A stretch of DNA of 64,000 nt from Marinilactibacillus sp. Marseille-P9653 (lineage in GTDB: Bacteria > Bacillota > Bacilli > Lactobacillales > Carnobacteriaceae_A). Below the pieces are notes generated by a model. The model was given only the letters and a program-made list of their open reading frames with translations. It searched no databases and was not told where the DNA came from. This document shows, piece by piece, positions 29,101 through 38,061 of the stretch. Positions within the stretch are counted from its first letter, which is position 1. Each line of letters begins with the position of its first letter. The stretch covers positions 1,116,001 through 1,180,000 of the forward strand of contig NZ_CAKAKH010000001.1 in assembly GCF_916618885.1 (NCBI RefSeq). Direction: 5' to 3'. Position numbers and translations under genes: made by a program.

Positions 29101-30846
29101 GGTGCAGAGTGGCAGTCATATACTTTTGATTTCCATATGGACAGTACTGCTCCTGAGTTAGAAGTTAAGTATGATGAGAGTGATAGAGTAGTCTCTTGGA
29201 ATGCTCGAGATAATTACTCAGGTCTTTTTGGTATTGAAGTACACGTAGATGGAGAGTTACTGGATACTTTCCCAGCTAATGGCTCGGTAGAACAAAACGA
29301 ATCAGTTGAAATTCCAGAAAACGGCGAACAAGTACAAGTCTTCGCGATCGATTATGCTGAGAACGTTGCTGAAGAAGTCGTAAACGTAGTCAATCAGCAA
29401 AAGCATGATGATATCGTTGTGAGTATTTCAGCGCCAGCTTTACTAGCAGGATTTACAACGCACGAAATTCCAGTTGCTGGTTCTGTTGAAACAAATGCTG
29501 AAATAACGAGTGTAACAGCTTATGGTCAAGAAATGACTGTGAACTACAATGCTGGAACAAATCTTTATGTATATGAAGGCGTGGTTACAGTTCCAGAAGA
29601 CGGTGTATATGACATCAACGTTGTTGCAACTTCTGCTGATGGAGAAGAAGCGGGCGGAAATCGTCAAGTCATTGTGGATACGCAAGCACCTGTAATTGGA
29701 CACAACGCTCCAAGTGTAAGTAGAGATAGTGAAGTGGAGGTTACCTTTAGCCTTTCCGATAACTTTGACGAACTACGTTTCTATGTAGATGATAATGAAG
29801 TTTTTGTAAATGAGTTCGAGTCTCCATACGAAAGAAGAGCATTCTCAACTGAAGTGACAAGAACACTTTCTCTAAAGGAAGGAAATAATACTTTTGAAGT
29901 TAGAGCGGTTGATATTGCCGGAAATGAAACAACTGATACAGTAGAAGTGACGTATAATCCTTCTTATGAATCACTTGCAAGAATTTCTGGAGAAAATCGT
30001 TTTGCAACATCGGTTTCTATCAGTCAGAATGGCTGGAATAGCTCAGATACTGTACTGATTGCAAATGGCTTACAATTTGCTGATGCACTTGCAGGTGTCC
30101 CGCTGGCTGATCAATTAGATGCTCCGATTCTATTATCCAGAACAGATAGACTCGACGAAGTTGTTAAAGAAGAAATCAGCCGCCTTGGTGCGACAAATGC
30201 AATTATCCTAGGAGGACCCAACACAGTCTCTCCAGAAGTTGAAGCTGCACTTAGTGGATCAGGACTTACTGTAGAACGTCTTGCAGGAGAAACAAGATTT
30301 GATACGGCTGTTCAAATTGCGAATAAACTGAATGAAGGCACACAGTCAAGTGTAGCTGTTCTTGCAAATGGCTTACAATTTGCAGATGCCTTATCAGTAG
30401 CGCCTTTTGCAGCAACAGAAGATATGCCAGTATACTTGACTAGAGGTAAAGAGTTGGAAGCTGATATTGCTGAAGCGCTCAACAGTTACGATAAAGTGTA
30501 TGTTATTGGTGGACCAAATGCTGTTTCAAGTGCTGCAGTAGATGCATTATCTACAAGTGTCACTCGACTAGCGGGAGAAACACGTTATTCTACAAATGTG
30601 AAAGTGTTTGAAGAATTTGGTGTTGAATCTAATCGTCTATACGTAGCAACTGGAGCGGAATTTGCGGATGCATTGACAGGCTCAGTGTTAGCTGCTAAAA
30701 ATGGTTCTGGTGTTGCGCTCGTTCGTAACGAACTGAAAGATGAGTTTGATACATTAATGACACGTCACCAATTTTCTGAATTCACCTTATTTGGAGGATT
30801 GAATGCCGTAACGGATATTGTAGAAAATCAATTAGGAAACTACTAA
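26137..30846 (+). CDS. cell-wall-bound S8 subtilisin-like protease with CWB2 anchor
   Basis: 1569 residues, exported. The start is TTG 26137 after AGGGGGAAAAGG. Signal peptide to about 32 and an inhibitor-I9-type propeptide at about 70-165. The catalytic triad is Asp near 214 (GIIDSGIDPSH), His near 275 (SSQHGMHVAGT) and Ser near 615 (NGTSMASPHVAGG). A PA insert lies at about 450-560 (VIVHNNNTSGFVSM). The domain order matches Vpr/lactocepin-like enzymes, with Ig/Fn3-like segments at about 690-1280. Three CWB2 modules follow at about 1281-1569 (RISGENRFATS, RLAGETRFDTA, RLAGETRYSTN). It probably breaks down external protein or processes surface proteins. Confidence 0.93.
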   Translation: MKKSVKQVTQASLALMLAFPASLFSAGAVLAETNNNSDETQLSSGPEALKTLSDLYDSNDPDFSIENDEGPEPYEANEKVRVIVEVEGTPGLTYATRQGVQYSALSEETREELESNAIQTQESVQNRIDNANIEAEYLESFTTVVNGFSANLNYGQLERVENLPGVTSVEIVNEYERPEVEEGDMINSVDQVRGPDTWEDYNVLGENMVVGIIDSGIDPSHRDMILSEGVESSLDENSLNGLDLPGKFFTEKVPYGYNYFDKTDEILETGNTSSQHGMHVAGTVAANGDIENGGIKGVAPEAQLLALKVFGNDPSLATTYGDIYVAAMDDAVQLGVDVLNLSLGSGAGFVNPENHEQKAVQRMKENGVVVSISAGNSSHFGSGSIEGGLNDTNPLTKNPDIGVVGTPSVSEASLSVASSENDFSIADVMTWQAGELGGTAPYLVADNDPKDIFDGTVELTYAGHGTPAELEAAGVEGNVAVVSRGMFTGGDETYAAFTEKAKAAQAAGAIGVIVHNNNTSGFVSMQTEEAITIPYLFMLQKAGDEIKAASEAGETVTANFTGETTNIPAPIQGQLSSFSSWGLAPNLDFKPEITAPGGNILSTQQGDSYSLMNGTSMASPHVAGGSALVLERVDEELGLEGEERSHVAKQILMNTAVPLTDKGTVNDAFGLGNYYSPRAQGAGQMDLYAALSTPAWVSSPADDDEGKVALRDFQDFTEFQLEVENYSDEEVLYLVETSVQTDLAFVDQLGFTPDLVEAAGLDNVKVNAPGYVTVPAGGKTTVDISLDLSDAQVEYLNESTALEMLDPTDVFENGYFVEGFVEFVDPLDNHPTLSVPYAGFNGEWDQVPTIDAMRGSEDTFYNQTSLVFEEYVELLPGIGVTDLFYLPSLNVPALGETMLFSAERMGDIQPVLSLLRNVKEAQFNILDSEGNVVRTLRNETNLRKDYFDRGRASSSNVFNQAAWDGTVSGEIAEDGEYAYEVRTLVDYEGAEWQSYTFDFHMDSTAPELEVKYDESDRVVSWNARDNYSGLFGIEVHVDGELLDTFPANGSVEQNESVEIPENGEQVQVFAIDYAENVAEEVVNVVNQQKHDDIVVSISAPALLAGFTTHEIPVAGSVETNAEITSVTAYGQEMTVNYNAGTNLYVYEGVVTVPEDGVYDINVVATSADGEEAGGNRQVIVDTQAPVIGHNAPSVSRDSEVEVTFSLSDNFDELRFYVDDNEVFVNEFESPYERRAFSTEVTRTLSLKEGNNTFEVRAVDIAGNETTDTVEVTYNPSYESLARISGENRFATSVSISQNGWNSSDTVLIANGLQFADALAGVPLADQLDAPILLSRTDRLDEVVKEEISRLGATNAIILGGPNTVSPEVEAALSGSGLTVERLAGETRFDTAVQIANKLNEGTQSSVAVLANGLQFADALSVAPFAATEDMPVYLTRGKELEADIAEALNSYDKVYVIGGPNAVSSAAVDALSTSVTRLAGETRYSTNVKVFEEFGVESNRLYVATGAEFADALTGSVLAAKNGSGVALVRNELKDEFDTLMTRHQFSEFTLFGGLNAVTDIVENQLGNY

Positions 30847-30867
30847 TTAATAGAAATTTCGAATACG

Positions 30868-30905
30868 AAAAAGTAGTATCTCAATCATGAGGTACTACTT
30901 TTTTT
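30868..30905 (+). terminator. terminator of the subtilase gene
   Basis: AAAAAGTAGTA (30868-30878) pairs with TACTACTTTTT (30893-30903), with an inner CTCA/TGAG pairing and a T-tail. Confidence 0.92.
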
Positions 30906-31090
30906 GCTTATTGAAATAGATATAAACCCCTTACTTTTAAAGTAAGCGGCATAAAAGCGTACGTTAACACGAACTTTACATAAAATATATGTTTTAATTA
31001 CAATGAATCTGTTGTTTCTTTAATAAGGTCATGCTACGATTAATTGGCACAATAAGATACATAAATCTGATTCTGGAAAGGAATTGAACA

Positions 31091-33514
31091 ATGTTTAAAA
31101 ATGGAAAAAAATTACTTACAACAATGGCTTTAACTACAACTATTGTAGGTGTAAGTGTACTTAACGAAACTGAGACAGTAAATGCTCAGACAACAACTGC
31201 AGCAACTAAGTATTCTCCAGTTTCAAGAATTCAAGGACAAACACGATTTCATACAGCTTCAAAAATCAGTCAAAAAGCTTTTTCATCTGCTGACACAGTT
31301 ATCATCGCTGATTCTAGTGAGTTTGCGGATAGTTTAGCCGGCGTACCATTAGCTCACCAATTAGATGCACCGATTTTATTAGTTGATGGAAATAAACTAA
31401 GATCAACAACAGCTGCAGAAATGGGGAGATTAGGCGTTACAAACGCAATCATTCTTGGTGGCGAACAAGCAGTAAGTGAAAATGTTGAAAAAGATATTAA
31501 CTCACTGAATATTTCTACAAGACGTATTGGTGGTGTAAACCGTTTTGAAACAGCAAAATTAATTGCTGATGAGTTAGCGCCATCTGAACAAGCAGTTGTT
31601 GTAGATGGTATGGAGTTTGCTGATGCTCTATCTGTAGCTTCTTTTGCTGCACAAGAAGGTATGCCGATTTTCCTAACCAGAACGGAAACATTGTCTAATG
31701 CTGAAGACCTTGAAAAATATGCAAACACACTCATTATTGGTGGAGAACAAGCTGTTTCTAAAGAAGTTGAATCAGAATTGAATAATCCAACTCGACTTGA
31801 AGGTGCAACAAGATATGATACAAATATCGAAGTTCTTGAACACTTTGGAGTAGATAGCAAAGAATTATTTGTTTCTACAGGAGCGAATTTTGCGGATGCA
31901 TTAACAGGTTCAGTACTTGTCGCAAACAACGAATCAGGACTCGGACTAGTTAGACCGAACACAAGTGAAAACTTAACAGATTATATCACTGAAAATAAAT
32001 TTACTTCACTGTCTATTCTAGGTGGCGAAAGTGCTGTCTCCTCTGAAATCGAGACTCAGTTAAATGATTTGTTTGAAGTTGAAACAGCTTCAATTCTTCA
32101 TACAAACGATATCCATGGTCGTATGGCTGTCGGAGATGGTGGCAATGATGATGTAAAAGGTCTTGAATTCGTTCATGGTGTCTTTGATCATTATGAAGGG
32201 ATTAGAGATCAAGTACTGATCATGGATGCTGGAGATACATTCCACGGAACAAATAACGTGAACCTATCAGAAGGCGAAACAATGATTCAAGCAATGAACG
32301 ACATGGGATACCAAGTTATGGCTCCAGGAAATCATGAATTCAACTACGGAATTGACCGTCTGCTTGAAATTCAAGACCAACTAGATTTCCCAATTGTAGC
32401 TGCAAACTTAGAGTATGCAGAAACTGGTGAAAATGTATTCCCTGCACATTTTGAAACTGAAATCTTAGGACATGATGTAGCAGTAATTGGACTGGCATCT
32501 TCTGGAACACCAACTTCTACACACCCTAATAACGTAGAAGGTCTTGTGTTTACGGATGAAGTTGAAGCGACTCAAGCAGAAGTGGATAAACTATCTGAAG
32601 ATTTCGAAAACATTGTAGTTCTTTCGCACTCAGGCTATTCTATCGATCAACAAATTGCTGAAAATGTTGAAGGCGTTGACTTGATTATTGGTGGACACAG
32701 CCACGACAAGATCGACAACCCAACTTTCCACCCAGGAACAGAAACAGTGATTGCTCAAGCTTGGGAACACACTAAAGCAGTAGGCGTAGTTGACTTTACT
32801 TTTGTAAATGGTGAGTTACTAGATTTACAAGGACACCTACATGATACAACAGAAGGTATCGAACCAAATCTTGAAACAAGAGACTATGTTTCAGGTGTTG
32901 TTGCTGATGTTGAAGATCAAATGAGTGAAGTCATCGGTTCTATTGATACAAAACTAGAAGGTGCTCGTGAAAACGTCAGAGTTCAAGAAACAAACCTAGG
33001 AAATTTGGTCGCAGATTCAATGCGTCAACGTGTTGATGCAGAAATTGGCATTATGAATGGTGGCGGTATTCGTGAGAGTATTCTTCCAGGAGAAGTGACT
33101 CGTGGAGATGTTTTGACAGTATTACCGTTTATCAATATTGCTCAATCTGTAGATGTTCCAGGAAGAAACTTACTAGAAGCTCTTGAATATTCTTACCGTG
33201 TATTACCAGCTCAAAATGGTGGATTCTTACATCTTTCTGGTGTAGAAGTCGTTGTAGATATTAATGAAGAACCAGGAAATAGAGTTCAAAGTGTTAGGGT
33301 CAATGGAGAACCACTTGACTTAGACCGCGTGTATTCTGTCGGAATGAATGACTTTACAGCAGCTGGTGGAGATGGATACTCAATGTTTGAAGGACTAGAA
33401 GTAACGTTAAATACTGGTGAATTGATGAGTGATCTATTAATGGACTGGATTGCTTCAGAAAAAGAAATACCAGAAGTAGAAGGTCGTATTACAATTATTC
33501 CTCAACAACCCTAA
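31091..33514 (+). CDS. wall-anchored 5'-nucleotidase/metallophosphatase with N-terminal CWB2 modules
   Basis: 807 residues. Signal peptide to about 34. Three CWB2 modules follow at about 45-330 (RIQGQTRFHTA, RIGGVNRFETA, RLEGATRYDTN), here at the N-terminus. The calcineurin-like metallophosphatase starts near 334 with ILHTNDIHGRM, then GNHEFNYG near 412 and GGHSHDK near 534, which are metal ligands. The C-terminal 5'-nucleotidase domain has ETNLGNLVADSMRQ near 640. Such enzymes dephosphorylate nucleotides or UDP-sugars outside the cell. Together with the surface nuclease at 18015 it could feed nucleosides and phosphate to the cell. Confidence 0.92.
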   Translation: MFKNGKKLLTTMALTTTIVGVSVLNETETVNAQTTTAATKYSPVSRIQGQTRFHTASKISQKAFSSADTVIIADSSEFADSLAGVPLAHQLDAPILLVDGNKLRSTTAAEMGRLGVTNAIILGGEQAVSENVEKDINSLNISTRRIGGVNRFETAKLIADELAPSEQAVVVDGMEFADALSVASFAAQEGMPIFLTRTETLSNAEDLEKYANTLIIGGEQAVSKEVESELNNPTRLEGATRYDTNIEVLEHFGVDSKELFVSTGANFADALTGSVLVANNESGLGLVRPNTSENLTDYITENKFTSLSILGGESAVSSEIETQLNDLFEVETASILHTNDIHGRMAVGDGGNDDVKGLEFVHGVFDHYEGIRDQVLIMDAGDTFHGTNNVNLSEGETMIQAMNDMGYQVMAPGNHEFNYGIDRLLEIQDQLDFPIVAANLEYAETGENVFPAHFETEILGHDVAVIGLASSGTPTSTHPNNVEGLVFTDEVEATQAEVDKLSEDFENIVVLSHSGYSIDQQIAENVEGVDLIIGGHSHDKIDNPTFHPGTETVIAQAWEHTKAVGVVDFTFVNGELLDLQGHLHDTTEGIEPNLETRDYVSGVVADVEDQMSEVIGSIDTKLEGARENVRVQETNLGNLVADSMRQRVDAEIGIMNGGGIRESILPGEVTRGDVLTVLPFINIAQSVDVPGRNLLEALEYSYRVLPAQNGGFLHLSGVEVVVDINEEPGNRVQSVRVNGEPLDLDRVYSVGMNDFTAAGGDGYSMFEGLEVTLNTGELMSDLLMDWIASEKEIPEVEGRITIIPQQP

Positions 33515-33528
33515 TTACGATACAAAGG

Positions 33529-33572
33529 CGCTCCGTAAACAATCACAATGATTGTTTACGGGCGTTTTTTTT
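33529..33572 (+). terminator. terminator of the 5'-nucleotidase gene
   Basis: CGTAAACAATC pairs with GATTGTTTACG (outer CGC/GCG closes it, 33529-33564), then about nine T. Confidence 0.93.
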
Positions 33573-33625
33573 AGATCGTAAAAGAGAATAAGAAGTATTT
33601 TTAAATTTTCGTAAATTTCAAGTTT

Positions 33626-34891
33626 AAGTTAGTCACCTAGTTAAAAAAGATATTTGACCTTAATTGTTAGTAGGTTGTTGAAGGATATAGTCGTCATTTC
33701 TTTAGCACTAACGTGCTTAGACCACTTGGGACAACAAGCGTAGAGCATTGGCAAAACAGTCATGAGGGGTTTTATAGCCAAGTATTTTCCGAGGATAGTC
33801 ATTCATCCATTGTTGTATTCTCAAGCACTGAGTTTCACTAAAATGACTGATAGCTTTACCTTTTGGAATAAATCGGCGGATAAATTTATGCTGGTTCTCG
33901 CTTGTGCCTCTTTCCCACGAAGCATACGGATGACTAAAATACACTTCAAGTGTCTCTTTCAGCGCTTCGTGAAGCCCTGCAAACTCAGATCCATTATCCG
34001 AGGTGATGGTCTTAAATACTTTAGAAAAGGTATCGCCGGCTTTAAGCCGTAATTGTTGGATTGCCTGATCAACGGATTCTTTATCTTTACCTCTGAGCTT
34101 AAGGATGATTTCAAAGCGTGTTTGACGTTCAACTAACGTCAATAAAACCGAATCGGTTTTCACTTTATTTCCGACAACTGTATCGATTTCCCAGTGTCCA
34201 AAAGTCTGTCTATTATCAATTTCTGTAGGTCTTTGTTCAATAGATTGGCCTAAAATCCGTTTGTTTGTTCGTCCTCTATAAGAAGTGTCTTTTGGTTTTC
34301 GTGATAGTTTTTCAAGTAGATCCATATTCTTGGTTCTCATGATACCTTTGTCAATCCATCCATAAAGAGTCGTTGTACAAGGAATAATAGAAGAGTCAAA
34401 CAAGTCATGTGTTTTAGCAAAACCAATGACCACGTCCGGAGACCACTTTTCTAGTATCAATTTATCATCTGCCCACTCAATAAATGCATCCGTGTCAGCC
34501 CATTTTGGCCGACGGCCACAGTTCAATCGAAGCCTATCGTAAGCTGCTTGTCCGGTATCGGGATCGTAGATAGTCGTATAGTAATCATAAACTTTGCCGT
34601 TTTGCTTTTGGCGTTTAAGTTGAGTGATAGTTCCACGATGGATTTCACTATTGATGGTTTGCGGGACACGTCCCAGTGCATTCGCAATTTGACGATTGGA
34701 GTAGTTCTCAGTTTTTAAAATAGCAATTTGAGACCGTTCTGAATAAGATAAGTGTTTTCCCTTACGTGCTGATGTGTTATCGTTAGAGTGCGTCATGTGA
34801 ATTCATCCTGTCTATTGAGAGTTAGCGGTAACTTCAATATAACATGAAATTCACATGGCGTTTTTTGTAGGTTAGCCTAAGTGGCTAACTT
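33626..34891 (-). mobile_element. IS30-family insertion sequence
   Basis: About 1.27 kb. Candidate terminal inverted repeats are AAGTTAGTCACCTAG (33626-33640) and, on the other strand at 34877-34891, AAGTTAGCCACTTAG, 13 of 15 identical. They enclose one intact transposase gene. No clear target duplication is seen, so the exact ends could be off by some bases. Confidence 0.7.
33717..34796 (-). CDS. IS30-family transposase
   Basis: 359 residues, minus strand, intact. The N-terminal helix-turn-helix is KHLSYSERSQIAILKTENYS then NRQIANALGRVPQTINSEI. The DDE catalytic domain shows Asp in HWEIDTVVGNK, Asp in TITSDNGSEFAG and Glu in WERGTSENQHKFIRRF, the order of IS30 enzymes. It sits between two CWB2 genes and does not interrupt a recognisable frame. 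The many similar CWB2 sequences around it could favour recombination, but nothing shows that it has moved neighbouring genes. Confidence 0.95.
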   Translation of the reverse strand: MTHSNDNTSARKGKHLSYSERSQIAILKTENYSNRQIANALGRVPQTINSEIHRGTITQLKRQKQNGKVYDYYTTIYDPDTGQAAYDRLRLNCGRRPKWADTDAFIEWADDKLILEKWSPDVVIGFAKTHDLFDSSIIPCTTTLYGWIDKGIMRTKNMDLLEKLSRKPKDTSYRGRTNKRILGQSIEQRPTEIDNRQTFGHWEIDTVVGNKVKTDSVLLTLVERQTRFEIILKLRGKDKESVDQAIQQLRLKAGDTFSKVFKTITSDNGSEFAGLHEALKETLEVYFSHPYASWERGTSENQHKFIRRFIPKGKAISHFSETQCLRIQQWMNDYPRKILGYKTPHDCFANALRLLSQVV

Positions 34892-35041
34892 CATTATAAA
34901 ATCCAGCATTTTTAAATTTTTTTGATCTGCGTTATTCTTTTACGTTGGAAAAAACTTTCTTAAATATAAAGATGTTAATATATGTCATCTGAAAATAGTT
35001 TTCTGTATGATATAAGTATAACTAGGTAAGGAAGCCTTGGC

Positions 35042-35057
35042 ATTGTTAAAGGATTGA
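35042..35057 (+). repeat. 16-nt leader motif shared with 56340-56355
   Basis: ATTGTTAAAGGATTGA occurs 29 bases before the CAP-protein start and again 13 bases before the amidase start at 56369. Both genes encode CWB2 proteins. The function is unknown, and a chance match in AT-rich DNA is possible. Confidence 0.4.
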
Positions 35058-35086
35058 CTACTTAAAAAAAGAGAGGACTAGATCAG

Positions 35087-36463
35087 ATGAACAAATCGGT
35101 ACCGAGAGTATTGAAAGGCTTAGGTATATTAGTAGTATTTTTTCTATTTTTAACTAGCAGTATCAAAGTAGAAGCCGCTTCAGAAAGAGTATCCAGGATT
35201 TCTGGAGAAAGACGTTTTGAAACGGCAGTTAGTATTTCAAATAGTGGATGGAGTCAGGCAAATACTGTTATGATTACGGACTCTCATAATTTTGCAGATG
35301 CACTCGCAGGTGTTCCTCTGGCGCATCAACTTGATGCACCGATCTTATTAGCTAGAGGAAATCAGTTAGAACCGGTAGTTAGAGCAGAAATAGGTCGATT
35401 AAATGCTAGTAGAGTCATTATATTAGGTGGTAGATCTGCAGTTTCTGAAGAAATTGAAAGAGAATTAACGGCTCTTGGATTGGTAACCGAGCGTTTAGAA
35501 GGAGAAACGCGTTTTGACACTGCCCAAGTGATCGCAAGAGAACTTGTTGCACTGACAAATTCCACAGAAGCGGCTATTGTGAATGGCTATGATTTTGCTG
35601 ATGCTATGTCAGTCGCATCTTTTGCAGCTATGCAAGGTATGCCGGTCTATCTTTCAAGAGGTAATGAATTACCAGCTGGAGTGTCTTTCAATAGCTACCA
35701 GAGAACGTACATTATCGGTGGAGAAGAAGCGATTACTAATAACGTAGTGAGCCAATTAAATAATCCAACTAGACTAGCTGGTCCAACGCGCTATGAAACA
35801 AACCAAAGTGTTATTGATTATTTCAATATAAATTCAGATCATATTTACGTTGCTACTGGGAGACAATTTCCAGATTCACTAACGGGATCTGTATTAGCAG
35901 CAAAAGAGGGAAGTCCAATTGTGTTAACAAATCAAAACGAACCTACTCGTATCAGAAGTTATATTTCAGTTTCACCATGGTCTAGATTCACATTATTCGG
36001 AGGAGAAGCTGTTGTAAATAGAGAAACATACGATGTAATGCTGGATCAAGCTGTTGTATCGGAAATGGAAGATCATATATTCATGCGTACGAACGAATTA
36101 AGACGAACAAACAGCTTAAGCTCATTAGAACAACAGCCTTTATTACGAAAAGGGGCTCGTATTCGCTCTAGAGAACTAACAGAACTGTTTTCTCATACTA
36201 GACCTGATGGAAGTAATTTTGGGACTATCTTTGATGAAATTAATTATTCAACTAATGGAGCTGGAGAAAACATTGCTTATATTGGTGTTCCTTCAATTAA
36301 TTTAGAAAACCAAAGTTTAGAGTATGCTCAAAACATTTATGAACTTTGGAGAGAAAGTCCAGGACATTATGAAAATATGGTCAGACCCTCGTATAACTTT
36401 CTCGGAGTTGGACTATATATTGATCGAAATAGGGTCAACGGAACTCAACTATTATCCAATTAA
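35087..36463 (+). CDS. secreted CAP/SCP-domain protein with N-terminal CWB2 modules
   Basis: 458 residues. Signal peptide to about 30. Three CWB2 modules at about 37-325 (RISGERRFETA, RLEGETRFDTA, RLAGPTRYETN). The CAP domain from about 325 to the end has MRTNELRRTNSL, LFSHTRPDGSNF, GENIAYIG, LWRESPGHYENMV and a closing VGLYIDRNRVNGTQLLSN. The conserved His and Glu residues and the full end show the domain is complete. Bacterial CAP proteins (YkwD-like) are poorly understood; peptidase, lipid-binding and wall-related roles have been suggested. GAGAGGA lies before the ATG. Confidence 0.9.
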   Translation: MNKSVPRVLKGLGILVVFFLFLTSSIKVEAASERVSRISGERRFETAVSISNSGWSQANTVMITDSHNFADALAGVPLAHQLDAPILLARGNQLEPVVRAEIGRLNASRVIILGGRSAVSEEIERELTALGLVTERLEGETRFDTAQVIARELVALTNSTEAAIVNGYDFADAMSVASFAAMQGMPVYLSRGNELPAGVSFNSYQRTYIIGGEEAITNNVVSQLNNPTRLAGPTRYETNQSVIDYFNINSDHIYVATGRQFPDSLTGSVLAAKEGSPIVLTNQNEPTRIRSYISVSPWSRFTLFGGEAVVNRETYDVMLDQAVVSEMEDHIFMRTNELRRTNSLSSLEQQPLLRKGARIRSRELTELFSHTRPDGSNFGTIFDEINYSTNGAGENIAYIGVPSINLENQSLEYAQNIYELWRESPGHYENMVRPSYNFLGVGLYIDRNRVNGTQLLSN

Positions 36464-36537
36464 CCGGTTATAAGAGTTATGGGATTATGTGCTAATATGA
36501 TTGAGGATCCACAATTGGATACAAAATATAAAATTTT

Positions 36538-36579
36538 TCCCTAAAGATTAGATTAAATAGCAGTCTTTAGGGATTTTTT
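36538..36579 (+). terminator. terminator of the CAP-protein gene
   Basis: TCCCTAAAGA (36538-36547) pairs with TCTTTAGGGA (36564-36573), then six T. Confidence 0.95.
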
Positions 36580-36663
36580 ATGCTTTTAGTAGAGTATGAT
36601 TAGAATTTCTCCTTAAAACCCAATACATTAGACAACTGTCTTTTTTGACTGGAGGTTTTGTTG

Positions 36664-36669
36664 TATAAT
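36664..36669 (+). promoter_or_regulatory. likely -10 box of the main glycopolymer operon
   Basis: TATAAT 55 bases before the first gene of the run from 36725. TTGACT lies 13 bases upstream, which is too close for a normal -35, so only the -10 is claimed. Confidence 0.35.
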
Positions 36670-36724
36670 AAATTCTATTGAGAACAACAATACATATAAT
36701 GATAGATAGAAAGAGGATAATGGT

Positions 36725-37552
36725 TTGAGAGAAAAGTATAGCGTCTTGATGTCACTGTATATCAAGGAACAACCAAATTATTTGAAACAAAGCTTAGATA
36801 GCATGTTTCTACAAACGGCTTTTCCTGAGGAAATCGTCATCGTTAAAGATGGACCATTGACTTTAGAACTTGAACAGATACTTGAGGAGTATAATGCTCA
36901 GTATCCAGGGGTTTTACAGATCATTCCTCTTGAGCAGAATGTTGGACTAGGAAGAGCATTAGATATCGGTCTGAGTAATTGCCAGAACGAACTGGTTGCT
37001 CGAATGGATACAGATGATATTTCTTTAAAAGAAAGATGTGCGCATCAAATAGAAGCGTTTCATAAAGATCCAGAACTAGCGATCGTCGGAACCATGATAG
37101 ATGAATTTATTGATGATCCTAATAGAATTGTTTCTTCAAGAGTGGTTCCTACCGAAACAGAAGAAATCAAACAATTCATCAAAAGAAGAAATGCCTTTAA
37201 TCACCCGACTGTTATGTTCAAGAAATCTGCAGTTATAGATAGTGGTGGGTACGGTTCATTGAAACGAAGACAAGATATTGATTTGTTTTCAAGAATGATC
37301 AATAAAGGTTATAAAGCACGCAATTTAAATGAATCTTTACTCCTTTTTCGTTCAAATGAAGAAAACTTTAAACGAAGAAAAAGTTGGAGATCTTGTATCG
37401 ATACCATCAAAGCACACTACAGAATCTTCAAGCAAGGAAATTGCGGGATTTCAGATCTGTTTTACGTAGCTTCCAGCCAGATGTTTATGTTTATTTCGCC
37501 AATGTGGCTTCTGAAAAGTGTGTCTAGTAAATATCTCAGAGTACAGAAATAA
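36725..37552 (+). CDS. glycosyltransferase family 2 (AmsE-like)
   Basis: 275 residues with TTG start after GAAAGAGGA. YSVLMSLYIKEQPNYLKQSL, IVIVKDG and the metal motif MDTDD (near 95-99) are the pattern of AmsE/WcaA-like transferases, which add a sugar to lipid-linked exopolysaccharide repeat units. RRQDIDLFSRM near 180 supplies the candidate catalytic Asp. First gene of a long same-strand run (to 53153) with mostly 1-30 base gaps, so probably the first transferase of a polysaccharide operon. The sugar is unknown. Confidence 0.85.
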   Translation: MREKYSVLMSLYIKEQPNYLKQSLDSMFLQTAFPEEIVIVKDGPLTLELEQILEEYNAQYPGVLQIIPLEQNVGLGRALDIGLSNCQNELVARMDTDDISLKERCAHQIEAFHKDPELAIVGTMIDEFIDDPNRIVSSRVVPTETEEIKQFIKRRNAFNHPTVMFKKSAVIDSGGYGSLKRRQDIDLFSRMINKGYKARNLNESLLLFRSNEENFKRRKSWRSCIDTIKAHYRIFKQGNCGISDLFYVASSQMFMFISPMWLLKSVSSKYLRVQK

Positions 37553-37562
37553 GAGGTGCAAC

Positions 37563-38045
37563 ATGATTGAATGGATTTCCAGAGCTTGGATGAAGGTCAG
37601 AATCAGTATGCATAAATCATTGAATCGTACGTTATATAAACAAGGCGTTATCGTATACGGTATACCGAAACTTGTTCATAGAGATAAGATTACTATTGGA
37701 AAAAATAGTACGATAAATGAAAATGTCTACCTCTATGGAAGAGGCGGAATCGTGATTGAAGATGGCGTATCACTTTCCTATAATGTTTCTCTGATTTCTT
37801 CCGGATACCGCACGAGTGATTGGATGGAAAACAAAAAGCATAAACATCATGAAAGTGATCCAATCAAAATAGAACGAGACTGCTGGATTGGGGCCAACAC
37901 GACTGTATTAAAAGGCATTACAATTGCAGAAGGCAGCATTGTAGGAGCTGGGTCAGTCGTTACAAAAAATCTAACAGAACCAAATGCTCTATATGCTGGA
38001 AACCCAGCACGCTATATCAAGTCATTGAAGCCACCGAAACTTTAA
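37563..38045 (+). CDS. left-handed beta-helix O-acetyltransferase
   Basis: 160 residues from ATG 37563 (AAGAGGTGCAAC upstream). Hexapeptide-repeat fold: GKNSTINENVYLYGRGGIVI then DCWIGANTTVLKGITIAEGS and IVGAGSVVTKNL. This is the layout of WcaF/LacA-type acetyltransferases that use acetyl-CoA. In this setting it probably O-acetylates a sugar of the repeat unit. A longer frame starting at 37518 overlaps the preceding gene and lacks a ribosome site, so it is rejected. Confidence 0.87.
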   Translation: MIEWISRAWMKVRISMHKSLNRTLYKQGVIVYGIPKLVHRDKITIGKNSTINENVYLYGRGGIVIEDGVSLSYNVSLISSGYRTSDWMENKKHKHHESDPIKIERDCWIGANTTVLKGITIAEGSIVGAGSVVTKNLTEPNALYAGNPARYIKSLKPPKL

Positions 38046-38061
38046 AAAAGGAGATAGAATT

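Noticed and set aside
31354-31962. 202-residue frame on the minus strand
   Set aside because: It lies wholly within the CWB2 modules of the 5'-nucleotidase gene on the other strand, has no ribosome site and mirrors a repetitive coding pattern.
33762-34052. 96-residue plus-strand frame
   Set aside because: It is a shadow within the IS30 transposase gene.
37518-37562. Earlier start for the acetyltransferase
   Set aside because: It overlaps the preceding transferase gene and lacks a ribosome site.
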